Source: Roseburia sp. (GTDB taxonomy: Bacteria > Bacillota > Clostridia > Lachnospirales > Lachnospiraceae). From it: a stretch of DNA of 64,000 nucleotides. The stretch lies in contig JALEKJ010000017.1 of assembly GCA_022771695.1 (NCBI GenBank), forward strand, positions 1-64,000. The letters are read 5' to 3'. This document shows positions 35,986 to 45,383 of the stretch, piece by piece. How positions within the stretch are numbered: the stretch's first letter is position 1; each line of letters begins with the position of its first letter. The notes beneath the pieces are model-generated. The model saw nothing but the letters and a program-made list of their open reading frames with translations, did no database searches and was not told the DNA's origin. The position numbers and the translations under genes were made by a program.

Positions 35986-38645
35986 TAAAAAAGCTGCATG
36001 AACTTGCGCTCAGCCGAGACGTTGAACTGCGTGAAAGATTGTTTCGTGTTATTATCCTTGCCGGGGCTGCTATGGCGTTACTTGGTGTGATAGAAAATGC
36101 ACTGGTGGCAGACCTGGAAAAGGTTTTATTGCCCGCAATGATACAGCTTATCATTGTGGCAGCAGCACTTTTTTTGACCTTTAAGTATCGAAAAATGGAT
36201 TTTGCGTCAATTCTCGTAGGCTTTGTTATTTGTGTCAAAGTATTTCCGGACATGTTCTTTTTGAGCGGAGGAATTGAGGGAGGGGCGACCGTATGGTTTG
36301 TCTTAAGCATGTTTTATGTGTTTATAATGTTTTCCGGAAAACGTCTGTGGTTTTTTTTGACGCTTTCTGTCGTGATAAATGGCGCTACATATATCATCGC
36401 ATATCGAAACCCGGAGCTGGTAACACCGTTAGAAACACGTCGGGATATATATCTGGATTCCTTTTTTGCGGTAATCGGCGTTGGCATTCTGGTAGGGGCA
36501 ATTCTTAAGTTTCAAATGAAACTGTATGAGGTTGAGCGCGGCGTTGCGCTGGAGCAGAAAGAAGAGTTAGAAAAAATCAGTGAGTCTAAGAATAAATTTT
36601 TTGCTAACATGAGTCATGAAATTCGTACACCGATTAATACTATTATCGGATTGAATGAGATGATACTGAGAGATTGTCCGGATGAACAAACAAAAGAATA
36701 TGCGCAGAATGTCCGGAGCGCAAGCGAGATGCTTCTTAATCTGGTAAATGATATTCTGGATTTTTCACAGATGGAGAGCAAACAGATGAAGATAGTAGCG
36801 AGCGAGTATGAGACGCGAGAACTTTTTGAAGACCTTATTGACATGGTAGAAGTCAGCGCACAAGAAAAGGAACTTGATTTCATGGTGGATATTGACGAAA
36901 AGCTTCCGCGTATCCTCTACGGGGATGAACGACGTATCAAACAGATTATTTTAAATATCTTGACAAATGCGGTAAAATATACAAAGAAAGGCTCTGTCGC
37001 GCTGGCAGTACATGGGGAGTCTACGGATGTGGGAACTGTCGCGTTGAAAATTTCCGTAGCAGATACGGGAATCGGTATTCGGAAGGAGGACTTGGAGCAT
37101 CTCTATGATGCATTCGGGCGTGTGGAAGAGTGGAGAAACACGAACATCGAGGGAACCGGACTCGGACTGGCAATCACCAAACAGCTTTTGAATCTGATGG
37201 GTGGAGAGATTACGGTGGATAGTATCTATACGAAGGGAAGTATCTTTACCGTAACGATACCACAGAAAGTCATAGATGCAGCACCAATCGGCAGCTTTGG
37301 GATGCACAGACCAAGAAACAAAGAAGAAGTCTATCGGCCGAGCTTTGAAGCGCCGGAGGCACGCGTGCTTGTCGTAGAAGATAATGATATGAACGCTATG
37401 GTAGTTGCAAGGCTGTTTCGCGAAACAAAGATGCAGATTGACATTGCTTCGGACGGAAAGCAGTGTTTGGAGAGGACAAAACAGAAATATTATCACTTGA
37501 TTTTGATGGATTATCTGATGCCGGGGATGGATGGCGTAACAACATTAAAAGAGCTTCGCTGCCAGGAAAACGGTTTGTGTCGCGAGTCAGCGGTTATTGC
37601 GTTGACGGCGAATACTTTGATTAGCGCAAAGCAGCTATGCAGAGAACATTGCTTTGACGGATTTCTGGAAAAGCCGATTCTGCCACAGAAGCTGGAGGGT
37701 GAGATTCTTAAATTCCTTCCGTATGATATTGTGGAATACCGATTGAATCCTGATGGCGAGCGGGATAATCAGATACAGCAGACAGTGGGACGTAAGAAAA
37801 AGAAAATCTATGTGGCATCGGATTGCGTTTGCGATTTACCGGAAGAATTGCTGGAGAAATATAATATTGCATTGATGTATTTATATATCAAGACAGATAA
37901 AGGACGCTTTGCGGACACGCGTGAGATTGATTCGGACAACCTTTCACAATACCTGGTCAATGGTGAATGCAGTATTCACTCCGACGGTGTTTCGGTGGAA
38001 GAGTATGAAGCGTTTTTCGCGGAGTTGCTCACGCAGGCAGAGAATGTTATTCATATATCAATGGCGTCGAATGCGGGAAAAAGCTATTGCGTGGCAGTCT
38101 CAGCCGCAAAAGGTTTTGATCATGTACAGGTCATTGATTCAGGACATATCTCCGGGGGAGAGGGTTTGCTTGCTTTGTATGCGGCAAAGTTGGCGCAGGA
38201 TGGGAAAAGTGTTGCAGAAATCTGTGCAGAGGTAGAGCGCATGAAAGGGAAAATAGTGTCAAAGTTTTTGATCCCGAACTGCAAGAACTTTTATGCGGGC
38301 GGTTATACCAACGCGATAACTGAGAAGGTATGTGATAGGCTAAATTTGCATCCGTCACTTACCATGCGTCAGAGCAGGCTTGTCATCGCAGGTGTGTGTG
38401 CCGGCAGGCTTGAAAATGCATGGAAACGTTATATACGATTACATCTGCGGCATAAACGCAAGATTTGTAATAACATCGTGATTATTACTTACGTGGGCTG
38501 TTCGGTACGACAGCAAGAGTTGATTCGCGAGGAGGTGTTAAAGTGTGTTCCGTTTGAAAAGGTAATTATGCAGAAGGCTTCTTTGTCCAATGCATGCAAC
38601 GCGGGACTAGAGACAATCGGAATCGCTTATTGCACAAAATTTTAA
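35982..38645 (+). CDS. Hybrid histidine kinase fused to a DegV domain
   Basis: 887 residues. Five or six membrane helices lie in 15-175; HisKA with FFANMSHEIRTPINT near 208; HATPase (ILTNAVKYTKKG, DTGIGIRKE, GTGLGLA) to about 430; a receiver at about 460-580 (VVEDNDMNA, acceptor Asp in LILMDYLMPGMDG). From about 607 to 887 a complete DegV-family domain follows (KIYVASDCVCDLPEELLEKY, VIDSGHISGGEGLLAL). Stand-alone DegV/FakB proteins bind a fatty acid for phosphorylation by FakA; the usual SSxSGTY motif reads SNAGKSY here, so ligand handling may differ. The ATG overlaps the stop of the first hybrid kinase. Confidence 0.9.
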   Translation: MIKKLHELALSRDVELRERLFRVIILAGAAMALLGVIENALVADLEKVLLPAMIQLIIVAAALFLTFKYRKMDFASILVGFVICVKVFPDMFFLSGGIEGGATVWFVLSMFYVFIMFSGKRLWFFLTLSVVINGATYIIAYRNPELVTPLETRRDIYLDSFFAVIGVGILVGAILKFQMKLYEVERGVALEQKEELEKISESKNKFFANMSHEIRTPINTIIGLNEMILRDCPDEQTKEYAQNVRSASEMLLNLVNDILDFSQMESKQMKIVASEYETRELFEDLIDMVEVSAQEKELDFMVDIDEKLPRILYGDERRIKQIILNILTNAVKYTKKGSVALAVHGESTDVGTVALKISVADTGIGIRKEDLEHLYDAFGRVEEWRNTNIEGTGLGLAITKQLLNLMGGEITVDSIYTKGSIFTVTIPQKVIDAAPIGSFGMHRPRNKEEVYRPSFEAPEARVLVVEDNDMNAMVVARLFRETKMQIDIASDGKQCLERTKQKYYHLILMDYLMPGMDGVTTLKELRCQENGLCRESAVIALTANTLISAKQLCREHCFDGFLEKPILPQKLEGEILKFLPYDIVEYRLNPDGERDNQIQQTVGRKKKKIYVASDCVCDLPEELLEKYNIALMYLYIKTDKGRFADTREIDSDNLSQYLVNGECSIHSDGVSVEEYEAFFAELLTQAENVIHISMASNAGKSYCVAVSAAKGFDHVQVIDSGHISGGEGLLALYAAKLAQDGKSVAEICAEVERMKGKIVSKFLIPNCKNFYAGGYTNAITEKVCDRLNLHPSLTMRQSRLVIAGVCAGRLENAWKRYIRLHLRHKRKICNNIVIITYVGCSVRQQELIREEVLKCVPFEKVIMQKASLSNACNAGLETIGIAYCTKF

Positions 38646-38678
38646 CTGGTTTATGTATAGGATATGGAGGAAAAATTT

Positions 38679-38909
38679 ATGATGAACCCTGCTTCTATGA
38701 TGAAAATTATGAATGCAAAGAACAAGTTTACGGAGAACCACCCAAAGTTCGTTTCCTTTTTAAATAAAGTTTTTTCTATGGGTGTGACGGAGGGAACCGT
38801 TATCGAGATTACGGTGACAAGACCGGGAGAAGAAGCAATCACAACCAATATGAAGGTGCTGCAATCAGACCTTGATTTGATGAAGGAACTGCAGGAACTT
38901 GCAAGGTAG
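38679..38909 (+). CDS. Small conserved-type protein of unknown function
   Basis: 76 residues beginning MMNPASMMKIMNAKNKF, with a helix, a beta-rich middle (GTVIEITVTRPGEEAITTNMKV) and a C-terminal helix. A GGAGG site 8 bases upstream of ATG 38679 is strong; the in-frame ATG at 38664 lies before that site. It sits right after the hybrid kinases and may be part of their transcript. No function is recognised. Confidence 0.7.
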   Translation: MMNPASMMKIMNAKNKFTENHPKFVSFLNKVFSMGVTEGTVIEITVTRPGEEAITTNMKVLQSDLDLMKELQELAR

Positions 38910-38985
38910 GAATTTGACCCGTAACGGAACAACACGAAGCTCCGCAGCATAACATAAGATTGAAGTTATCTATAGGGAGTATAGA

Positions 38986-39450
38986 GTGGACTATAATCAG
39001 GAACAATTTTTTGGAACGCAGTTTTCGGCACCGAAGATGCCTTTTTATATGAGCTATCCCATGCAGAATCTGTATCTGACGGAGATGGAGTATGAGAAGG
39101 ATATGGATCGGATGAAGGAATTGTATCCAAGAGAAGTAAAGAGAATCTTAGAATATGTTGAAGATGAATGTGATAAGATGGAATATGAGGGAAGTCTTAT
39201 GTTCGATGAATATCCGGATCGGCTGATGCTTGAGATGGTTGTTGACCGAATTCATCAGAAAGTGGTGGATGAGACCGGTGATGTGGAAGCCGAGCAGTAT
39301 CGTGGAGAGACGGCTTTTGTGGAAAATAGGCCGCCGTCACCACACAGACCGGGACAGAACGATCATTTAAGAAATCTGATAGGTGTTATCTTGAATAATG
39401 AGATGTACCGCAGACGATGCCGTCATCGCAGATGCAGGCGCTGGTGGTAA
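38986..39450 (+). CDS. Hypothetical protein with Arg-rich C-terminus
   Basis: 154 residues from a GTG start after TAGGGAG. The N-terminus is rich in aromatic, methionine and proline residues (KMPFYMSYPMQNLYL), the middle is an acidic helix (EVKRILEYVEDECDKMEYEG) and the tail ends in RRRCRHRRCRRWW. The composition resembles small spore or envelope-associated proteins of clostridia but I cannot name a family. Confidence 0.6.
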   Translation: MDYNQEQFFGTQFSAPKMPFYMSYPMQNLYLTEMEYEKDMDRMKELYPREVKRILEYVEDECDKMEYEGSLMFDEYPDRLMLEMVVDRIHQKVVDETGDVEAEQYRGETAFVENRPPSPHRPGQNDHLRNLIGVILNNEMYRRRCRHRRCRRWW

Positions 39451-39613
39451 ATCTAACGGTTCATTGGAACCGTTGGATTAGAAGAATCTCTGCGAGATTC
39501 TTCCGATGCGTGTGAGATGTGAGTTCCTTAAGAAAAAGAAAAGAATCCAAAGAAGTGATTGCAGATTCTAAAAAAAATGCATACAATATAGCTATCGCGT
39601 CAGCGATAGCTAT
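39450..39613 (+). terminator. Three successive hairpins between genes
   Basis: Hairpins at 39450-39479 (13-base arms, one G-U, four-base loop), 39481-39503 (9-base perfect arms) and 39588-39613 (11-base perfect arms, loop GTCA) occupy the 213-base gap. None has a classical long U-run; the first directly follows the stop codon and the last is followed by TTGAATTTAT. Together they probably end the upstream transcript. Confidence 0.5.
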
Positions 39614-39663
39614 TTGAATTTATAGAACTTTTGATTTGTGAAACAGATAAGGGAGGGACGACC

Positions 39664-42192
39664 GTGCGGAAAGGAACATGGAAAGCAGCCGTCTTATTAA
39701 TTATATTTGTACTTGCGGTATTGATATTTGGAAAGCTGACCAATCATACCAATGCAGATTTGACAACGGAGATGGATGAAGCGACATTTCCGGTTATTTC
39801 TCTATACCAAAATGACATAGAAATCAACAAACTGTATGGGTATGCAAATGAGATGAATGCGGCATATATGCGGGATACGATTACACCGATTGCAACAGAC
39901 CGCAAGCTGCCGATTTCCATACAAACATACCAGACGGCAGTGGATGCCATATCCTATGAGATACGGAGTTTAGATGCCGAGCGATTAATTGCGAACGCAG
40001 ATGTGAATTCTTATGAAGAGACGAGAGGCAGGATTCAAGCAGAACTTGAGATTCAGAATTTGCTTTCCGCAGGTGAGGAATATCTTTTGATTATACAGCT
40101 CGAGAGCGGAAGCGATGTTATTTATTACTATACGAGAATTATGGAACCGGTAGAATGTCATGTAGAAGAGTGTGTGGATTTTGTTCTTGATTTTAACGAC
40201 AAGACTTTTAACGATGAAACGACCGGAACCCTGGCGACCTATATGGAGAAGACGACGGGAGATAATACAACACTTCAATATGTGTCCTTGAACTCTTCCT
40301 TGAAGCAGGTGGGATGGGCAGATTTTAACGGAGAACGTCTGACAGAGCCGGTACCTTCCATCAAGGAAATTACAAGCACATATAACGTGATTGTTCTTGA
40401 TTATGTCGTGACCCGTGTGGGTGAGAACGGTGAGAGCGAATATTATAATGTGGAGGAATACTATCGTGTGCGTTACACGAGCAACCGCATCTATCTGCTG
40501 AATTTTGAGCGGACAATGGAGCAGATTTTCCGCGGAGAAAACTGTGAAATTTACGATGCGTATATTCAGCTCGGCATTCGTTCCGGTGAGGTGGAATATA
40601 AAGCGAATGAATCCGGAACAACGGTCGCATTTGTACAGGAAGGTGAGCTTTGGAGCTACAATATTCAGGAGAATACACTTGCAAAAATATTTAGTTTTCG
40701 AGGCTATGAGGGAATTGATGAGCGCGAGAACTACGGGGAACATGAGGTTAAGATTGCCGGAATTGATGAAGCGGGAAGCGTGGATTATATTGTATATGGA
40801 TATATGAACCGTGGTATACATGAAGGCGAAGTAGGCATTGCGGTATATCATTATGACAGTCTCTCAAACACCAATGAGGAGCGCGTGTTCATTTCATCCG
40901 ATAAGTCCTATGAAATAATGAAATCGGAAATGGGACAGCTTATGTATGTGAATGAGGGTGGTGAACTATTCCTCATGATGAATGGGACGGTGTATGGTAT
41001 TGACCTTAATACCTTGGCAATACGGGAGCTTATCAGTGATTTGTCTGAGGATTCCTTTGCGGTATCAGAGTCGAACCGCTATATTGCATGGGCACAAAAG
41101 GGAGACGGGGCAGGCAGTAAGAGCATTCAAGTAATGAATTTATCCGACCAGAAGATTACCGAGGTGAGGGAAAAGAGTGACGAATTCGTAAGACCGCTAG
41201 GATTTATGGAGGAGGACTTCGTGTATGGTATTGCCAGAGGAGAAGAAATTTTTGAGGACGCTGCGGGCAATGTGACATTTCCGATGTATCAGATTAAGAT
41301 TGTGGATGTGACATCCGAGGAAATGACAGAACTGAAAAAATATGAGAAGAATGGATACTATGTTTCCGACATAGAGATTGATGATTATACGATGTACTTA
41401 AATCGTATTAAATATAATGGAACAGCCTATGTGTCGGCGGATCAGGATATGATTATGAACCGCGAAGGTGAGGAAGGAAAACTGATAAACATTATCTCTA
41501 CTACTTCGGGAGAGAAACAGACGCAGGTGCAAATCAGGCTTGAGAGCGCAGTGACGGGACAGACACCGAAACTTTTGACACCAAAGGAAACAATACTTCT
41601 CGAAGAACGTGTGGTATCGCTTCCGGATGAGAATAATACGCCGTACTATTATGTTTATGTAAAAGGCGATGTAATCGTGTCAACCAATGATGTGACAGAG
41701 GCAGTAAATGCGGCGAATGCACGGATGGGTGTGGTTATTGGGGAGAATCAGCAGTATATTTGGAAGCGCTCCAGAAAGACCACACAGACGGCATTTTCGG
41801 ATATTGCAGTAGGCACGGAGGATGCGGATGCGGGAAGCATTGCGCAGTGTATTAACGCAATGTTGCAGAGGGAAGGAATTAATATTAGCGTCGAAGCATT
41901 AATCGAAGGTGGAGAAACGCCGAAGAGTATCCTGAATAATACTTTAAAAGAACGGAAGGTTTTAGATTTGACAGGCTGTCAGATAGAGGAAATCCTTTAT
42001 TACGTCAGCTGTGGAAGTCCGGTTTTTGCCATGACAGGAAGCAATGATGCCGTACTTGTGGTAGGATATGACAGCTCTAATGTTGTGATTTATGATCCTG
42101 CAATGGGTATGACATATCGCAAATCACTTGATGATGCAGATAAGATGTTTGAAGCCGCCGGAAATGTTTTTTTCACATATTTGGTTGAATAA
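39664..42192 (+). CDS. Large membrane-anchored extracellular protein
   Basis: 842 residues from a GTG start behind GGGAGGG. A single N-terminal hydrophobic helix (about 6-25) anchors a long extracellular portion. Residues 320-600 contain repeated short strands with beta-propeller-like phrasing (GELWSYNIQENTLAKIF, GTVYGIDLNTLAIREL), and the last 110 residues (GCQIEEILYYVSCGSPVFA, NDAVLVVGYDSSNVVIYDPA) recall the C39/papain-like fold without an obvious catalytic triad. The function is unknown; a surface-sensing or wall-associated role is inference. Confidence 0.65.
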   Translation: MRKGTWKAAVLLIIFVLAVLIFGKLTNHTNADLTTEMDEATFPVISLYQNDIEINKLYGYANEMNAAYMRDTITPIATDRKLPISIQTYQTAVDAISYEIRSLDAERLIANADVNSYEETRGRIQAELEIQNLLSAGEEYLLIIQLESGSDVIYYYTRIMEPVECHVEECVDFVLDFNDKTFNDETTGTLATYMEKTTGDNTTLQYVSLNSSLKQVGWADFNGERLTEPVPSIKEITSTYNVIVLDYVVTRVGENGESEYYNVEEYYRVRYTSNRIYLLNFERTMEQIFRGENCEIYDAYIQLGIRSGEVEYKANESGTTVAFVQEGELWSYNIQENTLAKIFSFRGYEGIDERENYGEHEVKIAGIDEAGSVDYIVYGYMNRGIHEGEVGIAVYHYDSLSNTNEERVFISSDKSYEIMKSEMGQLMYVNEGGELFLMMNGTVYGIDLNTLAIRELISDLSEDSFAVSESNRYIAWAQKGDGAGSKSIQVMNLSDQKITEVREKSDEFVRPLGFMEEDFVYGIARGEEIFEDAAGNVTFPMYQIKIVDVTSEEMTELKKYEKNGYYVSDIEIDDYTMYLNRIKYNGTAYVSADQDMIMNREGEEGKLINIISTTSGEKQTQVQIRLESAVTGQTPKLLTPKETILLEERVVSLPDENNTPYYYVYVKGDVIVSTNDVTEAVNAANARMGVVIGENQQYIWKRSRKTTQTAFSDIAVGTEDADAGSIAQCINAMLQREGINISVEALIEGGETPKSILNNTLKERKVLDLTGCQIEEILYYVSCGSPVFAMTGSNDAVLVVGYDSSNVVIYDPAMGMTYRKSLDDADKMFEAAGNVFFTYLVE

Positions 42193-42324
42193 AAATGCAT
42201 AAAAAAGAATCCTTACTCGAAAAATGGTTCGTGGAACTTTAACAGATTTTGGGATGACCTATTGCAAATTGTGAATTAATGCGTTATGCTTCAAGAAGTA
42301 CTTGAATAGAGGAAGTGGAGGATT

Positions 42325-42579
42325 ATGAGCAGAAAAGAAATCATTGTATCAAATGTATCAGAAGAACATAATAATCCCGTTGCAGAGTTAGTGCAGGTTG
42401 CATGTCGCTTTGACAGTGAAATCATATTAGAGAGCAACAACCGCCGCATTAATGCAAAAAGTATTATGGGAATTATGGCATTTAATCCGTCCAAGGGAAT
42501 GACGGTGAACATCGTTGCAGAGGGCAGTGATGAAGAAGAAGCATTAGTAGCAATGGAAAAGTTTTTAGTGTGTGAGTAG
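42325..42579 (+). CDS. HPr/Crh-like phosphocarrier-domain protein
   Basis: 84 residues, the size of HPr. The histidine position is kept (H15) but the adjacent residues that help phosphotransfer are changed: canonical HAR is HNN, so the arginine at 17 is absent. The regulatory serine S46 lies in an intact AKSIMGIM motif. The mix suggests a regulatory HPr/Crh-type role through Ser46 rather than efficient PTS phosphotransfer; this is inference. GTGGAGG precedes the ATG. Confidence 0.85.
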   Translation: MSRKEIIVSNVSEEHNNPVAELVQVACRFDSEIILESNNRRINAKSIMGIMAFNPSKGMTVNIVAEGSDEEEALVAMEKFLVCE

Positions 42580-42604
42580 TTTGTACGTTGTGGAGGAAAT
42601 CACT

Positions 42605-43063
42605 ATGGAAAAAAAGATGGCAGTGAAACTTGACGGAACTAAGGCAACAGTAAAAGCAGCAGAGGAAAAAGTAGTTGCTAAGGCAGAAGGCGTAAAGGCT
42701 GCAGTGAAAGAAGCTGTAGCAGAGAAGAAAGAGAGCGGTGTAGCTATCGCAAAAGCAGTAACTGATGAGAAAAAGGCAGATGCTCAGAAAGCAAAAGAAA
42801 CTGCAAAAAAAGCAAAAACAACAAAGAGTACTAAGACAGCAAAGAAAGTTGTAAAGGAAGAGTTAAAACCGGAAGTATTTATCCAGTATCAGGGAAAAGA
42901 AGCAATCGTGGCAGACGCAATCGAGAAAGCGAAAGCTGAGTTTGTTGCAAATGGTCACAGAGTATCTTCCATCAAATCTCTTCAGGTTTATCTGAAACCG
43001 GAAGAATATGCAGCTTACTATGTAATTAATCAGAAATTTGCAGGAAGAGTAGATTTGTTTTAA
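42605..43063 (+). CDS. Lys/Ala-rich DUF6465-like protein
   Basis: 152 residues. The first 95 are low-complexity Lys-Ala-Glu-Val helix with repeats such as KKAKTTKSTKTAKK, reminiscent of histone-H1-like or wall/nucleic-acid-binding tails. The last 60 (EVFIQYQGKEAIVADAIEKA to YYVINQKFAGRVDLF) form a compact domain found, as I recall, in Lachnospiraceae DUF6465 proteins. It follows the HPr-like gene closely and ends before a strong terminator. The ATG at 42605 has a GTGGAGG site. Confidence 0.7.
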   Translation: MEKKMAVKLDGTKATVKAAEEKVVAKAEGVKAAVKEAVAEKKESGVAIAKAVTDEKKADAQKAKETAKKAKTTKSTKTAKKVVKEELKPEVFIQYQGKEAIVADAIEKAKAEFVANGHRVSSIKSLQVYLKPEEYAAYYVINQKFAGRVDLF

Positions 43064-43080
43064 GATAGATATTCAAGTAT

Positions 43081-43115
43081 AAAAGAGGATATCACGTAAC
43101 GTGATATCCTCTTTT
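43081..43115. terminator. Bidirectional terminator between convergent genes
   Basis: Perfect 15-base arms (43081-43095, 43101-43115) with AAAA on the left and TTTTT on the right serve both the Lys-rich gene and the leftward PRPP synthetase gene. Confidence 0.9.
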
Positions 43116-43130
43116 TGTGCAATAGTAGAA

Positions 43131-44309
43131 CTATTGTTGATTTGCTTTGTATTTGGAAACAAGTCTTTGGATTCTGTCGTACGGGTTCAGTAAATCACTG
43201 ATGGAGCTGTCGTGATTTAAGGTGTCGATGATGTAAGCGATATATTTGCTCATATCACAACTGATATAGTAAGGTCTGGAGAGAAGCTCCGGTGTCTGGT
43301 AGGTCAAGTTTGTCGTTACGACCTTGTAGATAATACCATCAGCGACTGCTTTGTCAAAACGGTCAAGACCGTTTGTGAAGAGACCAAAAGTAGCGACGAC
43401 AAAGATGCGGTTTGCTTTTCTTTTCTTGAGCTCAGTAGCAACATCAATCATGCTTTCTCCGGAAGAAATCATGTCGTCAATGATGATAACGTCTTTTCCT
43501 TCTACGGAGGAACCTAAGAACTCGTGAGCAACGATTGGGTTGCGTCCATCGACAATTTTGCTGTAGTCACGGCGTTTATAGAACATGCCCATGTCTAATC
43601 CAAGCACATTTGCAAGGTATACGGCACGGTTTGTACCGCCCTCATCCGGGCTGATAATCATCATGTGATCAGCATCAATCTGAAGGTCAGACACTTCTTT
43701 TAAAATGCCCTTAATGAACTGATATGCAGGCTGTACGGTTTCAAAACCTTTCAGTGGAATAGCATTCTGCACACGAGGATCATGAGCATCAAATGTGATA
43801 ATGTTATCAACACCCATTGCAGTGAGCTCCTGCAATGCCAAGGCACAGTCTAAGGATTCACGTGCAGTGCGTTTGTGCTGACGGCTTTCGTACAGGAATG
43901 GAATGATAACCGTGATACGTCTTGCTTTTCCGCCTACGGCTGCAATGATTCGCTTTAAGTCTGCGTAGTGATCATCCGGAGACATATGATTCTCATAACC
44001 GCAGACAGAGTAAGTCAGACTGTAATTTGTGACATCCACCATCAGATACAAGTCATATCCGCGGACAGATTCCTTGATAACACCCTTGGCTTCGCCGGTT
44101 CCGAAACGTGGAACAGAAGTAGAGATGATATAAGAATCGCGGCGATAACCTTTGAAGGCAGGGTCGGATTCGTGCTGGTGCTGTCTGCTTTCGCGCCAGC
44201 CAACAAGGTATTTATCAACCTTAAGACCCAAGGCTTTGCAGCTCTCGAGAGGGATGAGGCCGAGAGCCCCGTCAGGAATGGTTTCTAAGTTTCTTTCATC
44301 GTTTGGCAT
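43131..44309 (-). CDS. prs: Divergent ribose-phosphate pyrophosphokinase
   Basis: 392 residues, about 75 longer than the usual 315. The PRPP-binding loop IIIDDMISSGESMIDVA (near 290) and the paired phosphoribosyl domains are evident, and SRQHKRTARESLD corresponds to the flexible catalytic loop. The segment FDAHDPRVQNAIP replaces the usual DLHAxQIQGFF. It should form PRPP from ribose-5-phosphate and ATP. Residues 1-60 and the C-terminal 25 are extensions. ATG 44309 is favoured because AGGAACC sits just upstream, while ATG 44324 overlaps that site. Confidence 0.85.
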   Translation of the reverse strand: MPNDERNLETIPDGALGLIPLESCKALGLKVDKYLVGWRESRQHQHESDPAFKGYRRDSYIISTSVPRFGTGEAKGVIKESVRGYDLYLMVDVTNYSLTYSVCGYENHMSPDDHYADLKRIIAAVGGKARRITVIIPFLYESRQHKRTARESLDCALALQELTAMGVDNIITFDAHDPRVQNAIPLKGFETVQPAYQFIKGILKEVSDLQIDADHMMIISPDEGGTNRAVYLANVLGLDMGMFYKRRDYSKIVDGRNPIVAHEFLGSSVEGKDVIIIDDMISSGESMIDVATELKKRKANRIFVVATFGLFTNGLDRFDKAVADGIIYKVVTTNLTYQTPELLSRPYYISCDMSKYIAYIIDTLNHDSSISDLLNPYDRIQRLVSKYKANQQ

Positions 44310-44384
44310 GAATGGTTCCTCCATAAAAAATAGTTGACATTACTTTATTTCAATAGATTGCTCTAATTGAAGGCATATTATAAA

Positions 44385-45365
44385 TCAGCGATTGCGTTTT
44401 AAAATACGGATGTCGGCACCAAAAAGCTTAATCAATGTGTAGTTGCTGGAGATTCGCGAGAGCACACGCTCGGAGTAAATATCTGCCAGTTGATTCATCC
44501 CCAGATTTGTGGAGATAATGGTGGACTTTTTCCTTAAAATGCGTTCGTTCAGACACAAAAATAGTTGTGAAGTTGTGAATGAATTGGTCAGCTCTGTGCC
44601 GAGGTCGTCAATAATCAACAAATCACAATCAAAAATGTTCTGATGTGTCCGGGTGGCATCTTCATCCTTTTTAAACACACCTTTGCTTAATATATCAAAT
44701 AATTGGAATGCCGTAAAGTAAATTACGGAATATCCTTGATCCATCAATTCTTTTGCAACACAGTTGGACAAAAAAGTCTTCCCTATACCAGTATCCCCAT
44801 AAAAATAGAGATTAGAAAAGGTATCATCAAAATGTTCAATAAAATCATGACATTTTAGGACTGCATCCCGTGCTGTGTCCAGAGATGAAAGGCCGGTAGC
44901 AGGGTTGATATCTTCGCTGGAATAGTAATCGAAGGAGAATGTATGAAAGTTTTCCTTTTGCAAGATTTCCTTAAGGTTTGACTGCGTATAAACTAAATCG
45001 ATAGCTGCCTGCTCAAAGCAGTGGCAACGTTTAAACCCAATGTAGCCGGTATCTTTGCAATCCGGGCAGGTATATATCGGTTCGAAATAATTCGCGGGAA
45101 AACCATGCTCCTGCAAAAGAAGAGCTTTTTTCTCGCGGTAGGAAGCAATCTGTTCGCGCAGAGAAGAAAGCGCGGCTGTATCACCATCCAGAAGGCGTCT
45201 TGCCTGTGCAACGGAGCAGGAGGCAATCGCATCATCAATCTCCTTGAGCTTAGGAAGCTTTTCGTAGGCCGCTTTTGTTCTTTCTTCAAGAACATGCTGG
45301 TTATGGAGTTGTCTTGCATCATATTCACGAAGAATCTCATCGTATTGAGAATTGCTCAAAGGCAT
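44385..45365 (-). CDS. Helicase loader, DnaI/DnaC-type AAA+ ATPase
   Basis: 326 residues. An N-terminal helical region (1-110), a zinc-binding CPDCKDTGYIGFKRCHC (about 116-132) as in DnaI, then an AAA+ domain with Walker A GDTGIGKT near 190 and Walker B LLIIDDLGTE near 255. It loads the replicative helicase onto DNA. It is encoded 18 bases downstream of the DnaD gene, the usual Firmicutes primosome pairing. Confidence 0.93.
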   Translation of the reverse strand: MPLSNSQYDEILREYDARQLHNQHVLEERTKAAYEKLPKLKEIDDAIASCSVAQARRLLDGDTAALSSLREQIASYREKKALLLQEHGFPANYFEPIYTCPDCKDTGYIGFKRCHCFEQAAIDLVYTQSNLKEILQKENFHTFSFDYYSSEDINPATGLSSLDTARDAVLKCHDFIEHFDDTFSNLYFYGDTGIGKTFLSNCVAKELMDQGYSVIYFTAFQLFDILSKGVFKKDEDATRTHQNIFDCDLLIIDDLGTELTNSFTTSQLFLCLNERILRKKSTIISTNLGMNQLADIYSERVLSRISSNYTLIKLFGADIRILKRNR

Positions 45366-45383
45366 GTATGTGTCCTCCCGGTA

